Below, one piece after another: positions 36,083 through 45,981 of a stretch of DNA of 64,000 nucleotides. Made by a program: the position numbers and the translations under genes. The first letter of the stretch is position 1. Each line of letters starts with the position of its first letter. Source of the stretch: Azomonas agilis (GTDB lineage Bacteria > Pseudomonadota > Gammaproteobacteria > Pseudomonadales > Pseudomonadaceae); assembly GCF_007830255.1 (NCBI RefSeq), contig NZ_VLKG01000003.1, forward strand, positions 62,001 to 126,000, in the 5' to 3' direction. The notes under the pieces are model-generated. The model saw only the letters and a program-made list of their open reading frames with translations, was not told the origin of the DNA and searched no databases.

Positions 36083-37186
36083 TTAGCGTTTTTGAGGAAC
36101 TAGATTGCTGTAGCCACTGCTGGATAGTTCTTTACGGGCTTGATCCAGCTTATCTTGGCTGTTGTAAGGGCCAACCAAAACGCGGTGCCAAGTTTCACCG
36201 CGCACGGTGGTGGTTTCTACCCGTGCATTAACCCCCATGAGCAGCATCTCGGCTCGCGTTCGGTCAGCATCATCGGCTTTACGGAAGGAACCTGCCTGCA
36301 AAAAGAGCTTAGCCGCTTGCGCCTGCGCCGGTTTTTGGGCTTGAGCTTGCGCCTGCGTGGTAGCAGAGGGAGGATTTTGCAGCTTAGCCAGAGTAGGCGC
36401 GGGCGTTGCTTCAGGAGCGGGAGTTACAGGTTTAGCTGCCATAGCCGCAGGCGCTGTTGTGGTCGTGGTTGGCTTAGCCGCCGTAGCCACAGGAGCCGTT
36501 ACTGTAGCCGCAACGGGTTTAGCAGGCGTTGTAGTTGCTGCGCTAGCCGGAGGAGTTTTAGGCTGTACCGGTTGTTGAGCCTGCTGCGCTGTAGCGGGTT
36601 TGGCAGGCGCTGGGGTAGCCGCTGGCTTAGGGGCAGTGGGTGCGCTTGGTTTAGTTGGCGCAGTCACAGTAACCGCATGAGAGGGCGGACTGAGCTGGTA
36701 ATTATTGGGTGGAGGCGCTGCATTATTATTAGACTGCATGGCTTTGCTGGCCAAAGCAGCCGCTGCCACTGCTGTCACCGCCGCTGCCGCTGGAAGGGCT
36801 GCATTGGCTAACGGACTCTCAGGCTTAGCTTCAGTATGGGCTGTGGGTGGCGGTGGCTCCTCTACCGCACCCGGTGGCAAAATTACCTTAGAGTCGGGCA
36901 GCAAGGTATAAAAGTCATACTTAGGCTTGGGCGGCTCTGAACTGGTGGCGGCCCCTGTATTGCTCGTGGGATGAGCCTCAGTCGGTTGGGCAGGTGCTGA
37001 GGCGACTTCTTCTGAACCCTTGTCTTTAGACGAGTTGAAGTCCAAAAAGAAGACCACTAAGGTGCCAATTAAGATGCCACCAACCATCCAAACCCAGCCG
37101 GGCAGGGTTTTGGCTGGCTCCGCTGCTGGAGGTTGTGGCTGATGACGACTAGCACCGCGTTGGTAGGCGGAGTTTTTGTAAGTCAT
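36083..37186 (-). CDS. SPOR-domain cell division protein, FtsN-like
   Basis: A 367-residue bitopic protein. A basic cytoplasmic head (MTYKNSAYQRGASRH), one membrane helix (about 30-48), a long Ala/Pro/Thr/Lys-rich periplasmic stretch, then a C-terminal SPOR domain in the last about 77 residues (KLFLQAGSFRKADDADRTRA...TTVRGETWHRVLVGPYNSQ). SPOR domains bind denuded glycans at the septum. FtsN or an FtsN-like protein is often next to argS, as here. The start at 37186 lies 10 nt after the argS stop. The linker is low-complexity and creates spurious reading frames on the other strand. Confidence 0.85.
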   Translation of the reverse strand: MTYKNSAYQRGASRHQPQPPAAEPAKTLPGWVWMVGGILIGTLVVFFLDFNSSKDKGSEEVASAPAQPTEAHPTSNTGAATSSEPPKPKYDFYTLLPDSKVILPPGAVEEPPPPTAHTEAKPESPLANAALPAAAAVTAVAAAALASKAMQSNNNAAPPPNNYQLSPPSHAVTVTAPTKPSAPTAPKPAATPAPAKPATAQQAQQPVQPKTPPASAATTTPAKPVAATVTAPVATAAKPTTTTTAPAAMAAKPVTPAPEATPAPTLAKLQNPPSATTQAQAQAQKPAQAQAAKLFLQAGSFRKADDADRTRAEMLLMGVNARVETTTVRGETWHRVLVGPYNSQDKLDQARKELSSSGYSNLVPQKR

Positions 37187-37196
37187 TGCGCGTCCG

Positions 37197-38936
37197 TTAC
37201 ATCCGTTCCAGTGGTTCAAGACCTAAGAGATTTAGGCCCTGTTCGAGAGTGCGGCCAGTCAATGCGGCAAGGCACAGACGGCTGTTTTGGGTTGCCGCGT
37301 CCTCGCAACTGAGGATAGGGCAATGTTCGTAAAAACTGGAGAATAAACCGGCTAGCTCGTAAAGGTAAGAGCACAATAAATGCGGTAATCCTTTTTCGCC
37401 CACCTGATTTAACACTTCCGCAAAACGAGCAAGCGCTGCGGCTAAAGCCTGTTCCTGCTCAGCCTCTAAACGAATCGGCCCTTGCTGCTGCTCTGCTGAT
37501 TGGCCCAGTTTACGGAACAGGCTGGCAACGCGGGTACGCGCATAGAGTAAATAGGGCGCGGTGTTGCCCTCAAAACTCAGCATTTGCTCGAAGTTAAAGC
37601 TGTAATCGCTGGTGCGATGCTTGGATAAATCCGCGTATTTAACCGCTCCAATGCCCACAGCACGGGCAATTTGACGGAGTTCGGTTTCATCCAGCTCAGG
37701 GTTTTTACTCTGCACTAAAGCATAGGCGCGCTGTTCGGCTTCGTTCAGCAAGTCAATCAGCTTAACCGTTCCCCCATCGCGGGTTTTAAAGGGCTTTCCA
37801 TCGGCGCCGTTCATGGTGCCAAAGCCCATGTGTTCTAGGGCAATCTGCTCGGAGGCAAAACCGGCTTTACGGGCGAGGGCAAACACCATCTGAAAGTGCA
37901 GGGCTTGGCGCTGATCCACAAAGTACAGCACTCGATCCGCGTTGAGCTGTTGGCTACGGTAGCGAATGGCGGCCAAATCCGTGGTAGCGTACAGATAACC
38001 ACCGCCTGCTTTTTGCACAATCACGGGCAAGGATTGGCCGTCAGCGTTTTGGAATTCCTCCAAAAACACGCATTGGGCCCCGTCGCTTTCGGTCAGCAAA
38101 CCTTGGGTTTGCAACGCCTGCACGATCTGGGGTAAGTCCTCGTTATAAGCACTTTCCCCGCGTACATCGGCTGGGCCGAGCTGAACACCTAAGCGGTCAT
38201 AAACCTCTTGACAGTGGGACAGGGAAACGGCGTTAAAACGCTCCCACAGCGCCAAACACTGAGCATCACCAGCTTGCAGTTTGACCACTAAAGCGCGGGC
38301 ACGGTCGGCAAACTCGGAGGAATCATCAAAGCGCTTTTTCGCCGCGCGGTAGAACTGTTCTAAATCCGCCAGCTCGGATTCGGCTGCTTGGGGATTTTCT
38401 TCCAGATAGGCCAGCAGCATGCCGAATTGGGTGCCCCAGTCGCCAACATGGTTTTGGCGGATGACCTGATCGCCCAGAAAACTCAGCACGCGCGCTACGG
38501 CATCGCCAATGATGGTGGAGCGCAGGTGGCCAACGTGCATCTCTTTAGCCAAGTTCGGCGAGGATAGATCGACGATCACCCGTTGGGTGGGGCTGACCTT
38601 GCGCACACCCAACTGGGTATCAGCGAAGGCCGCTTGCAGGCGTTCAGCCAAGGCATTGGGGTTTTGGAAGAAGTTTAAAAACCCCGGCCCCGCGATTTCC
38701 ACCTTGCTGATGGCAGAATCTTCGGGCAGCGCTGCAATCAGGCGCTCGGCCAGTTCGCGAGGCTTAAGGCCAGCGGGTTTGGCCAGCATCAGGGCGATGT
38801 TGCTGGCAAAATCCCCGTGGGTTTTGTCTTTGGTATTTTCTACCTGAATAGCGACGGACAGTCCTGTAGGCAACTGGCCTTGCCCAGCAAGGTTGTCCAG
38901 CGCCTGTTGGATCAACTGGCGAATGGTATCTTTCAT
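37197..38936 (-). CDS. argS: Arginyl-tRNA synthetase
   Basis: A 579-residue class I synthetase charging tRNA-Arg. The HIGH motif appears as [12 protein letters not shown], preceded by [20 protein letters not shown] context; the KMSK-equivalent loop is [18 protein letters not shown]. The N-terminal Add-1 domain ([14 protein letters not shown]) and C-terminal anticodon-binding DALR domain ([24 protein letters not shown]) are complete. ftsN-like gene follows. Confidence 0.98.
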   Translation of the reverse strand: MKDTIRQLIQQALDNLAGQGQLPTGLSVAIQVENTKDKTHGDFASNIALMLAKPAGLKPRELAERLIAALPEDSAISKVEIAGPGFLNFFQNPNALAERLQAAFADTQLGVRKVSPTQRVIVDLSSPNLAKEMHVGHLRSTIIGDAVARVLSFLGDQVIRQNHVGDWGTQFGMLLAYLEENPQAAESELADLEQFYRAAKKRFDDSSEFADRARALVVKLQAGDAQCLALWERFNAVSLSHCQEVYDRLGVQLGPADVRGESAYNEDLPQIVQALQTQGLLTESDGAQCVFLEEFQNADGQSLPVIVQKAGGGYLYATTDLAAIRYRSQQLNADRVLYFVDQRQALHFQMVFALARKAGFASEQIALEHMGFGTMNGADGKPFKTRDGGTVKLIDLLNEAEQRAYALVQSKNPELDETELRQIARAVGIGAVKYADLSKHRTSDYSFNFEQMLSFEGNTAPYLLYARTRVASLFRKLGQSAEQQQGPIRLEAEQEQALAAALARFAEVLNQVGEKGLPHLLCSYLYELAGLFSSFYEHCPILSCEDAATQNSRLCLAALTGRTLEQGLNLLGLEPLERM

Positions 38937-39043
38937 AGTGTCTCTTGGAAGGGCAAGCGCGCGGTAGCAGCCTGTGCTAAACCGGTGATTATCCGCGTCC
39001 TACGGCTACGGCATCAAGATCAAATCGCCGCACTTGCCTAAGG

Positions 39044-39820
39044 CTACCAATAATTTTCTACCGCAACCTGTCCGGGTTTACGCACTAGACTCAGTTCCAG
39101 TTGGCGTTTTTTCAGCACCAAGCGCGTATCCTCAATCATCTGAGGATTACCGCACAGCATGATCCGCGAGTGTTCCGGTTCGAGTTTTAGACCAACGGCC
39201 TGCTCCAGACTGCCATCTTCAATCAGTTGGGTGATGCGTCCGTTCAGGGCTCCAGTGACCTGCTCGCGCGTAACCACGGGCACATAGGTCAGTTTGTGGC
39301 CTAAGCCTTCGAGATATTCCTGTTCTGGCAGTTCGCGCAGCAAGTCTTGGTAGGCCAGCTCCGCTGCTTCGCGCACACTGTAGACGAGAATGATGCGCTC
39401 AAAACGCTGCCAAGCTTCCATATCCTGCAAAATCGACAGAAAAGGAGCTACGCCAGTTCCGGTGGCTAATAGCCACAGATCGCGGCCATCGGCAAAGCGA
39501 TCTAGGGTGAGAAAGCCAAAGGGCTGCTTGTCAATCAACAGTTCATCGCCAACCTTTAGCTGGCTTAGCTCGCTGGTAAATTCGCCGTCTGGAACCACGA
39601 TGGACAGAAAGTCCAAAAATTCGTCATGGGGCGCAGACACCATCGAATAGGCGCGCCATACGATGCTGCCGCTGGGTTTGCGTACTCCTAAACGGGCGAA
39701 TTGTCCGGCCCGAAATCGAAAGCCCGAAGCCCGGGTGACACGCAGCGTAAAGAGTTTAGGGGTTAGGGGATGTACCTCTAACAGATGCTCACGCGTGAAC
39801 TTCTCTTCACCGACCGTCAT
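39044..39820 (-). CDS. fpr: Ferredoxin-NADP+ reductase, subclass I bacterial
   Basis: A 258-residue flavoprotein that exchanges electrons between NADPH and ferredoxin or flavodoxin, linked to oxidative stress control. FAD-binding RAYSMVSAP and the NADP site LLATGTGVAPFLSIL are intact; the acidic ending QVAVENYW is the C-terminal extension of this subclass, next to the flavin. Ribosome site GGAG precedes the ATG. Divergent from rlmG with 83 nt between. Confidence 0.92.
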   Translation of the reverse strand: MTVGEEKFTREHLLEVHPLTPKLFTLRVTRASGFRFRAGQFARLGVRKPSGSIVWRAYSMVSAPHDEFLDFLSIVVPDGEFTSELSQLKVGDELLIDKQPFGFLTLDRFADGRDLWLLATGTGVAPFLSILQDMEAWQRFERIILVYSVREAAELAYQDLLRELPEQEYLEGLGHKLTYVPVVTREQVTGALNGRITQLIEDGSLEQAVGLKLEPEHSRIMLCGNPQMIEDTRLVLKKRQLELSLVRKPGQVAVENYW

Positions 39821-39903
39821 ACTGGCTCCTTGTCGCTCAAAGAATCTATGACCCTCATCATAACGGCTTGAGCGCTCTTGCCAATGTCCAGCCGTGATTA
39901 GCC

Positions 39904-41034
39904 ATGCCTAGCCTGAATACCGCCTTTGCCCAACTGAACCATTTGATCCGCCAACCTGAGCAAGCAGCCGATCCACTGCAAGCCTTTGATGCGGCGGATG
40001 AATATCTGCTGCAAGCCCTGCATGAGCAAGGAGTGAATCCACAAACGCGGCTGCTGATTCTAAATGACAGCTTTGGAGCCTTAGCCTGTTCGTTAGCGGG
40101 GTACTGTGCAGTGACCAGCAGCGGTGATTCCCATCTGGCGCATTTGGCGTTGAACAAAAACCTGTTAGCGCACGGACACGCGCAGGATTTAGTGCGTTTT
40201 GTTCCGGCCAGTCAGCCCTGTGATGGGCCTTTTAATTGGGTGTTGATCCGCATTCCAAAAACCTTGGCTTTGTTGGAGGAGCAACTCATCCGCTTACAAG
40301 GCCAATTGGCTCCGCATGCCAAGGTAGTGGCGGGAGCGATGATTAAGCATTTACCACGACGGGCCGGGGATTTATTAGCCCAGTATATTGGCCCAGTGCA
40401 AGCCAGCTTAGCGGTAAAAAAAGCCCGTCTGCTATGGGCCACGCCTGAGGCTAAACCTCAAGCTCAATCGCCTTATCCCAGCCGTTACCGCTTGGATCAG
40501 CCAGAAATTTGGCTCAGCAACCACGCCAGCTTATTCAGCCGTGAAGGTTTGGATATTGGTACTCGGGCTTTTTTGCCCCATTTACCCAAGACTCAAGAAG
40601 CCTTACGGGTGGCGGATTTGGGCTGCGGTAATGGCGTGTTGGGGATTTGCTACGCCCTCGCCAACCCCAAAGCTCAAATGACGCTGGTAGATGAAAGCTA
40701 TATGGCGGTGCAGTCAGCGCAGGAGAACTGGCAGGCGGTATTAGGTGAACGTCCGGTACAGATTCGCGCCGAAGATGGACTCAGCCAACAAGCCCCAGAG
40801 TCTTTAGACCAAGTGCTGTGCAATCCACCCTTTCATCAACAACAGGCCGTGGGGGATTTTTTGGCGTGGCGGATGTTTTGCCAAGCTCACCGTGCGTTGC
40901 GGCCTCGGGGTAGTCTGTGGATCGTGGGTAATCGGCACCTAGGCTATCACCTGAAGCTGAAGCGGCTGTTTGCTCGGGTGGAGCAGGTCGCCGCAACGCC
41001 GAAGTTTGTCATTCTCTGCGCCCTCAAAGCCTAG
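39904..41034 (+). CDS. rlmG: 23S rRNA (guanine-1835-N2)-methyltransferase RlmG
   Basis: A 376-residue duplicated methyltransferase, the length of E. coli RlmG (378). The N-terminal domain (AFDAADEYLLQ, LLILNDSFGALACSLA, VLIRIPKTLALLEEQL) lacks SAM-binding; the C-terminal domain carries VADLGCGNGVLGICYALANP and the catalytic CNPPFHQQ. ADEYLLQ and FGALAC separate it from RsmC. Its stop overlaps uvrD's convergent stop (CTAG). Confidence 0.9.
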   Translation: MPSLNTAFAQLNHLIRQPEQAADPLQAFDAADEYLLQALHEQGVNPQTRLLILNDSFGALACSLAGYCAVTSSGDSHLAHLALNKNLLAHGHAQDLVRFVPASQPCDGPFNWVLIRIPKTLALLEEQLIRLQGQLAPHAKVVAGAMIKHLPRRAGDLLAQYIGPVQASLAVKKARLLWATPEAKPQAQSPYPSRYRLDQPEIWLSNHASLFSREGLDIGTRAFLPHLPKTQEALRVADLGCGNGVLGICYALANPKAQMTLVDESYMAVQSAQENWQAVLGERPVQIRAEDGLSQQAPESLDQVLCNPPFHQQQAVGDFLAWRMFCQAHRALRPRGSLWIVGNRHLGYHLKLKRLFARVEQVAATPKFVILCALKA

Positions 41035-43220
41035 GACTCCAACTTAGCGTGACTGAGCATCAGCCACTTAGTACCCTCGGTGTCGAACTTGATTTGCACG
41101 CGCGTGTGGGCACCGCTGCCTTCAAAGGCCTGTAACACGCCAACCCCGAATAGCGCGTGGCGCACCAGTTGGCCGACTTTTAACTCCGTACCCGCCACCG
41201 CCGTGCCCTTGGATTCGGATAAACGCGGGGCGCTGGTGGCTAAACCCGAAGCCCGCCCGCTATTCCCTGATAGCCGAATACTGTGGATTAACGCGCTGGG
41301 GATTTCCCGTACAAAACGGGACAGGGCGTGGCGTACTTCTTTGCCGTACAGGTGCCGTACTTCGGCGTGGCTCATCACCAAACGCTGCATGGCGCGGGTA
41401 ATGCCGACGTAGGCGAGGCGGCGTTCTTCTTCCAAGCGTCCGGGTTCTTCGAGGCTCATTTGGTGCGGGAACAGCCCTTCTTCCATGCCGACCATAAACA
41501 CCAAGGGAAACTCCAGACCTTTGGCGGTGTGTAGGGTCATCAATTGCACGCTGTCTTCGTGTTCGGCGGCTTGCTGCTCGCCGGATTCGAGGGAGGCATG
41601 GGCTAAAAATCCGGCCAAGGGGGTTGGGGTTTCGCTGCTGTCCCAGTCTTGCTCAAAGGCCGCGGCGGCGTTGACCAATTCTTCAAGGTTTTCTAAACGG
41701 GTGCGGGCTTTTTCGCCTTTTTCGTTGCGGTGGTATTCCCATAGCCCAGAGCGTTCAATCAGGATTTGGGTGAGTCTGGGCAAAGAGGCTCCCTGAACTG
41801 CTTGGGTTAACTCCTCCAGTAGCTGCACAAAGCCCAACAAGGCACTGGCGGCGCGTCCGCTGATCAAAGCGCGTTCTAGGCTCTGATGCAGCGCCGTCCA
41901 TAGGGAAACCTGATGAGCACGGGCATAGTCACGCAGCTGATCGAGGGTTTTGTCGCCGATGCCTCGGGTGGGTAGATTGATGATGCGCTCCAAGGCGGCA
42001 TCTTGATGCGGATTGTGGATGACGCACAAATAAGCCATCGCGTTTTTGATTTCGGCGCGCTCGAAAAAGCGTTGGCCACCGTAGATGCGGTAGGGAATAC
42101 CTTCACGCAGCAAGGACTCTTCCAACACCCGCGATTGAGCGTTGGAGCGGTAGAGGATGGCGATGTCCTGCCGCGCCAGTCCGCGTCCTATGGCTTGGCG
42201 GATTTGTTCGGTGACGTAGCGCGCCTCGTCGTATTCGTTAAAGGCCGCGTACAGGGCGATGGGTTCCCCTTGGCTGCCTTCCGTCCACAGTTCTTTGCCC
42301 AAACGCTCTTGGTTGTGGGCAATCACGGCGTTAGCGGCGTTGAGGATGGTGGCGCTGGAGCGGTAATTTTGCTCCAAACGCACGGTGCGTGCATCGGGAA
42401 AATCGGTGCAGAATTGGAAAATATTCTGGATTTTAGCCCCGCGCCAACCGTAGATGGACTGGTCGTCATCGCCCACCACCATCAGGCTGTCACCGGACTG
42501 ACCGAGTAGACGCAGCCACGCATATTGCACCGCGTTGGTGTCTTGAAACTCATCCACCAATAGATGCCGAAACCGCCGTTGGTAGTGCTCCAGTAAGCCG
42601 GGATGGTTACGCCACAGATCCAGTGCCCGCAGCAGTAGCTCGGAAAAGTCGATGGCTCCGGCCCGCTGGCAGGCGGCTTCGTAGGCTGCATAAATGTTGC
42701 GCTGGGTGGCGAGGAACAGATCACCGTTGGCCTGAATGTTTTGCGGTCTGAGCCCTTCATCCTTGCGGCTGTTGATGAAGATTTGCGCTTGCTTGGGTGG
42801 CCAGCGTTGCTCGTCTAAATTCAAATCCTTAATCACGCGCCGGATCAGTCGATGTTGGTCGTCGCTGTCCAGAATCTGAAAGTGTTCGGGTAAACCGGCT
42901 TCCTGCCAGTGGGCGCGCAGCAGACGATGGGCCAAACCGTGGAAGGTGCCTACCCACATGCCTTGCAGATGTTGCCCGAGCAAGCTTTGAATCCGCCCGC
43001 GCATTTCGGCGGCGGCTTTGTTGGTAAAGGTGACGGCCAGCACCGAGTAGGGCGAGGCTTGCTCGACTTGAATTAGCCAAGCAATGCGGTGTACCAGTAC
43101 GCGGGTTTTGCCGGAGCCGGCTCCTGCCAACACCCGCTGCCGATCCGGTGGGGCGGCCACGGCTTGGCGCTGGGCATCGTTCAGATCGTTGAGCAGGTAA
43201 GACAGGTCATCAGTATTCAT
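41031..43220 (-). CDS. uvrD: DNA helicase II, UvrD
   Basis: A 729-residue SF1 3'-5' helicase of nucleotide excision and mismatch repair. Q-motif LNDAQRQAVAAPP, Walker A VLAGAGSGKTRVLVHR, LLVDEFQDTNAVQYAW with Walker B, QNYRSSATIL, and the motif V/VI region VQLMTLHTAKGLEFPLVF...EERRLAYVGITRAM are all present. The Tudor-like C-terminus (VRHALFGVGVLQAFEGSG) is the RNA-polymerase binding type. The start at 43220 gives MNTDDLSYLL. No LexA box is visible before it. Confidence 0.96.
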   Translation of the reverse strand: MNTDDLSYLLNDLNDAQRQAVAAPPDRQRVLAGAGSGKTRVLVHRIAWLIQVEQASPYSVLAVTFTNKAAAEMRGRIQSLLGQHLQGMWVGTFHGLAHRLLRAHWQEAGLPEHFQILDSDDQHRLIRRVIKDLNLDEQRWPPKQAQIFINSRKDEGLRPQNIQANGDLFLATQRNIYAAYEAACQRAGAIDFSELLLRALDLWRNHPGLLEHYQRRFRHLLVDEFQDTNAVQYAWLRLLGQSGDSLMVVGDDDQSIYGWRGAKIQNIFQFCTDFPDARTVRLEQNYRSSATILNAANAVIAHNQERLGKELWTEGSQGEPIALYAAFNEYDEARYVTEQIRQAIGRGLARQDIAILYRSNAQSRVLEESLLREGIPYRIYGGQRFFERAEIKNAMAYLCVIHNPHQDAALERIINLPTRGIGDKTLDQLRDYARAHQVSLWTALHQSLERALISGRAASALLGFVQLLEELTQAVQGASLPRLTQILIERSGLWEYHRNEKGEKARTRLENLEELVNAAAAFEQDWDSSETPTPLAGFLAHASLESGEQQAAEHEDSVQLMTLHTAKGLEFPLVFMVGMEEGLFPHQMSLEEPGRLEEERRLAYVGITRAMQRLVMSHAEVRHLYGKEVRHALSRFVREIPSALIHSIRLSGNSGRASGLATSAPRLSESKGTAVAGTELKVGQLVRHALFGVGVLQAFEGSGAHTRVQIKFDTEGTKWLMLSHAKLES

Positions 43221-43337
43221 GCAGCCGTATTCCAAGCGCAGTGGGTCGTAGGGGCAGCCCACAGCGCAACCGCCCAGACTACCAGCGCTTATAATACGGG
43301 CTTTGGGGCGTTTAAGGGTTGTATCCCCTAAAAAGCC

Positions 43338-44291
43338 TTAACCGCGTCCCAGACGAGCGGCAATCACGTCCATCAGGCGCTCAGCAATGCCGGTATTAAA
43401 GGCTTTGTCGATTTCCCGGATACAGGTGGGGCTGGTGACGTTGATTTCGGTGAGGTAATCGCCAATCACATCCAAGCCCACAAACAGCAGCCCACGGCGG
43501 CGTAATTCAGGCCCGACGATGGCAGCGATTTCCCGATCTCGATCCGACAAAGGTTGCGCCACACCGCGACCACCGGCGGCTAAGTTACCGCGCGTTTCGC
43601 CTTCTGCCGGAATACGGGCCAAGCAGTAGGGAACCGGCTCACCGTCGATCATCAGAATGCGCTTATCGCCGTCCTTAATGGCGGGAATGTAGCGCTGCAC
43701 CATGATTTGCCGCTGCCCGTGGTGGGTCAGGGTTTCCAGAATCACCGACAGGTTAGGATCGCCCGGACGATGGCGGAAGATGGAAGCGCCACCCATTTCA
43801 TCCAAGGGTTTTAGAATCACATCGCCTTGTTGCTGCACGAAGTCCTTCAGCAGATCGGGGCGTTGACTGACCATAGTGGGCGACATGCACTGCGGAAATT
43901 GGGTGGCAAACAGCTTTTCGTTGCAATCGCGCAGGCTTTGTGGCCGATTCACCACCAATACGCCGTCCTGCTCGGCCTTTTCCAGCAAGTAGGTGGCGTA
44001 GATGTATTCATTATTGAACGGCGGGTCTTTGCGCATCAGGATCGCATCCAGACTGGACAGCGGCTGATCCTGTTCTTCTCCTAGCTCAAACCAATGCTCA
44101 GGGTCTTCAAACACTTGTAGCGAACGTACCCGCGCCCGTGCGCTGCCTTCGTGCACATACAGGTCGCACGATTCCATATAAAACAGCGTCCAACCCCGCG
44201 CCTGAGCCGCCCACAGCATGGCTAAGGAGCTGTCCTTTTTGTAGTTAATCTGGGCGATGGGGTCCATCACAATGCCGATCTTTAAACTCAT
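43338..44291 (-). CDS. gshB: Glutathione synthetase
   Basis: Adds glycine to gamma-glutamylcysteine with ATP. The 317-residue ATP-grasp protein starts MSLKIGIVMDPIAQINYKKD and contains FLKKDPPF-type segment AILMRKDPPFNNEYIYATYL, VLKPLDEMGGASIFR, ATP-grasp loop GGRGVAQPLSDRD and NVTSPTCIREID. The ATG at 44291 is used; another ATG three bases upstream and an earlier in-frame start exist, but the N-terminus matches the family here. gshA ends 7 nt upstream, so gshA-gshB form one operon. Confidence 0.95.
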   Translation of the reverse strand: MSLKIGIVMDPIAQINYKKDSSLAMLWAAQARGWTLFYMESCDLYVHEGSARARVRSLQVFEDPEHWFELGEEQDQPLSSLDAILMRKDPPFNNEYIYATYLLEKAEQDGVLVVNRPQSLRDCNEKLFATQFPQCMSPTMVSQRPDLLKDFVQQQGDVILKPLDEMGGASIFRHRPGDPNLSVILETLTHHGQRQIMVQRYIPAIKDGDKRILMIDGEPVPYCLARIPAEGETRGNLAAGGRGVAQPLSDRDREIAAIVGPELRRRGLLFVGLDVIGDYLTEINVTSPTCIREIDKAFNTGIAERLMDVIAARLGRG

Positions 44292-44298
44292 CATGTCC

Positions 44299-45873
44299 TC
44301 ACAGGTTGTTCTGATAGGCCAATATAAAGTCATCAAAGCTTTGGGTTTGTTGGGCCTCCAATTGGGCTTGCGCGGCCAAAGACTCTTGCGCCAATTGGGT
44401 AAAATGGGCCGATAACTCAGGGCTTAATGGCTGCTCTCGGAAGAAGGCCGCATGACGCTGGCTTTGTTGCAGGGCAAAATCCCTAAAGCTAATGCGCTGG
44501 GTGTGCAACTGAGCCAATACCTGAGCCGAAGGCGTTAAGGCAACCTCAGCCACCTTAGCCCGCTGGGTGGCCAAAGCCTGTTGGTACAGGGCTTTTTCGC
44601 GGCCTTGATCCAGCACCTCGGCTATGGATTGGAATTCGTCCAACAGGCTGTTGGCCCATTCTTGCAGTGGAATATCAGCTCCCAATCTCCGTAGCAGCAA
44701 ATCAGGCCGCCGTCCCTCTCGAACTACCGTTTGGAAGTTTTGGCTACAGGCTCCGCAGTCATCCTGACCTAAACGAGGGCTTTCTTGCAGCGCACAATAG
44801 ATCAAGAACAGGGTCATAAACCGTGCTTGGGCGCTGTCAATCCCCAAGGGTAAAAAGGGATTGATGTCTAGGCAGCGTACTTCAACATACTGGATGCCGC
44901 GCGCCCGTAAAGCATGGATGGGGCGCTCACCCGATTGAGTGACCCGTTTAGGCCGAATGCTGGAGTAGTATTCGTTTTCGATCTGCAATACGTTGGTGTT
45001 GATCTGAATCCATTCCCCATCGCGCTGGCAGCCAATCTCCGCATAGGGCGGATAAGGCGTGGAGACGGCTTGGGTTAGGCTTTGGATGTAAGTATTCAGC
45101 GCATCGTAGCAGGGGGTTAAACCGGCTTGAGCATTGCTTTGGTAGCCCAAGTCACTCATGCGCAGACTGGTGGCGTAGGGCAAATACAGGCTGTGCTCAT
45201 CCAGCACTTCTAGCTGGTGGGGCTTATCGCGTAGAAAGCCGCGATCCAATACCGGAGAAGCCCCAAACAGATACATCAGCAGCCAACTGTAGCGGCGGAA
45301 GTTACGGATCAGCTCAATGTAGCAGGCCGATTGAAAATCCTGCGCCGACAGCTCTGCATCAGCGCTTTGGCGTAGTAAGGGCCAAACTTCGGGCGCTAGG
45401 GAAAAGTTGTAGTGAATGCCGGCAATGCACTGCATGGCTTTGCCGTAGCGTACCGCTAATCCACGCCGATACACCTCTTTAAGCCGCCCAATGTTGGAGG
45501 TGCCGTAGTAGGCAATGGGGATTTGAGACTCATCCGGTAGCGCACAGGGCATGGAAGCGCTCCACAGATATTCCTGTTCCTGCGCCAATACAGAGTCCGC
45601 AAAACGGTGCACCTGCTCCAACTCATGCAGCACCTGCTCAGGATCTTGGGCGGTGCCGGTAATAAACTCCAGTAATGCCTCGGAATAATCCGTTGTGATG
45701 CTGGGATGCGTCAGGGCTGAACCCAAGGCGGGAAAGTGGGCGGTCTGGGCTAAATGCCCTTGGGGATCAATCCGCAGGCACTCGCGCTCAATGCCATGCA
45801 AACATTGATGCAGCAGCGGAAGATGATCGGATTCGGCCAGCAATGCCAGACGACGGGAGAAAAGGTCGCTCAA
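44299..45873 (-). CDS. gshA: Glutamate-cysteine ligase, TTG start
   Basis: The 524-residue proteobacterial-type ligase makes gamma-glutamylcysteine. The N-terminus is [25 protein letters not shown], which matches the Pseudomonas GshA beginning, and the initiation codon is TTG at 45873, 8 nt after AGGAA. A longer frame from 45939 has no family match. Motifs: [55 protein letters not shown] and the C-terminal [10 protein letters not shown]. Cotranscribed with gshB. Confidence 0.93.
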   Translation of the reverse strand: MSDLFSRRLALLAESDHLPLLHQCLHGIERECLRIDPQGHLAQTAHFPALGSALTHPSITTDYSEALLEFITGTAQDPEQVLHELEQVHRFADSVLAQEQEYLWSASMPCALPDESQIPIAYYGTSNIGRLKEVYRRGLAVRYGKAMQCIAGIHYNFSLAPEVWPLLRQSADAELSAQDFQSACYIELIRNFRRYSWLLMYLFGASPVLDRGFLRDKPHQLEVLDEHSLYLPYATSLRMSDLGYQSNAQAGLTPCYDALNTYIQSLTQAVSTPYPPYAEIGCQRDGEWIQINTNVLQIENEYYSSIRPKRVTQSGERPIHALRARGIQYVEVRCLDINPFLPLGIDSAQARFMTLFLIYCALQESPRLGQDDCGACSQNFQTVVREGRRPDLLLRRLGADIPLQEWANSLLDEFQSIAEVLDQGREKALYQQALATQRAKVAEVALTPSAQVLAQLHTQRISFRDFALQQSQRHAAFFREQPLSPELSAHFTQLAQESLAAQAQLEAQQTQSFDDFILAYQNNL

Positions 45874-45981
45874 GTTCGATATTCCTATAACCACAATGGC
45901 CGCAATATGCGACTTGGACGACTGGACTACAAGAGACAAAGAGAGGGGGTAAACCGATCTCTGATTATTTAGAGATTAAAA

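Noticed and set aside
36140-36811. 223-codon forward frame rich in Arg/Ser/Cys opposite the FtsN-like gene
   Set aside because: Produced by the Ala/Pro/Thr repeats on the other strand; composition is typical of antisense low-complexity DNA.
43221-43337. LexA box before uvrD
   Set aside because: No CTG-N10-CAG type palindrome was found in the gap.
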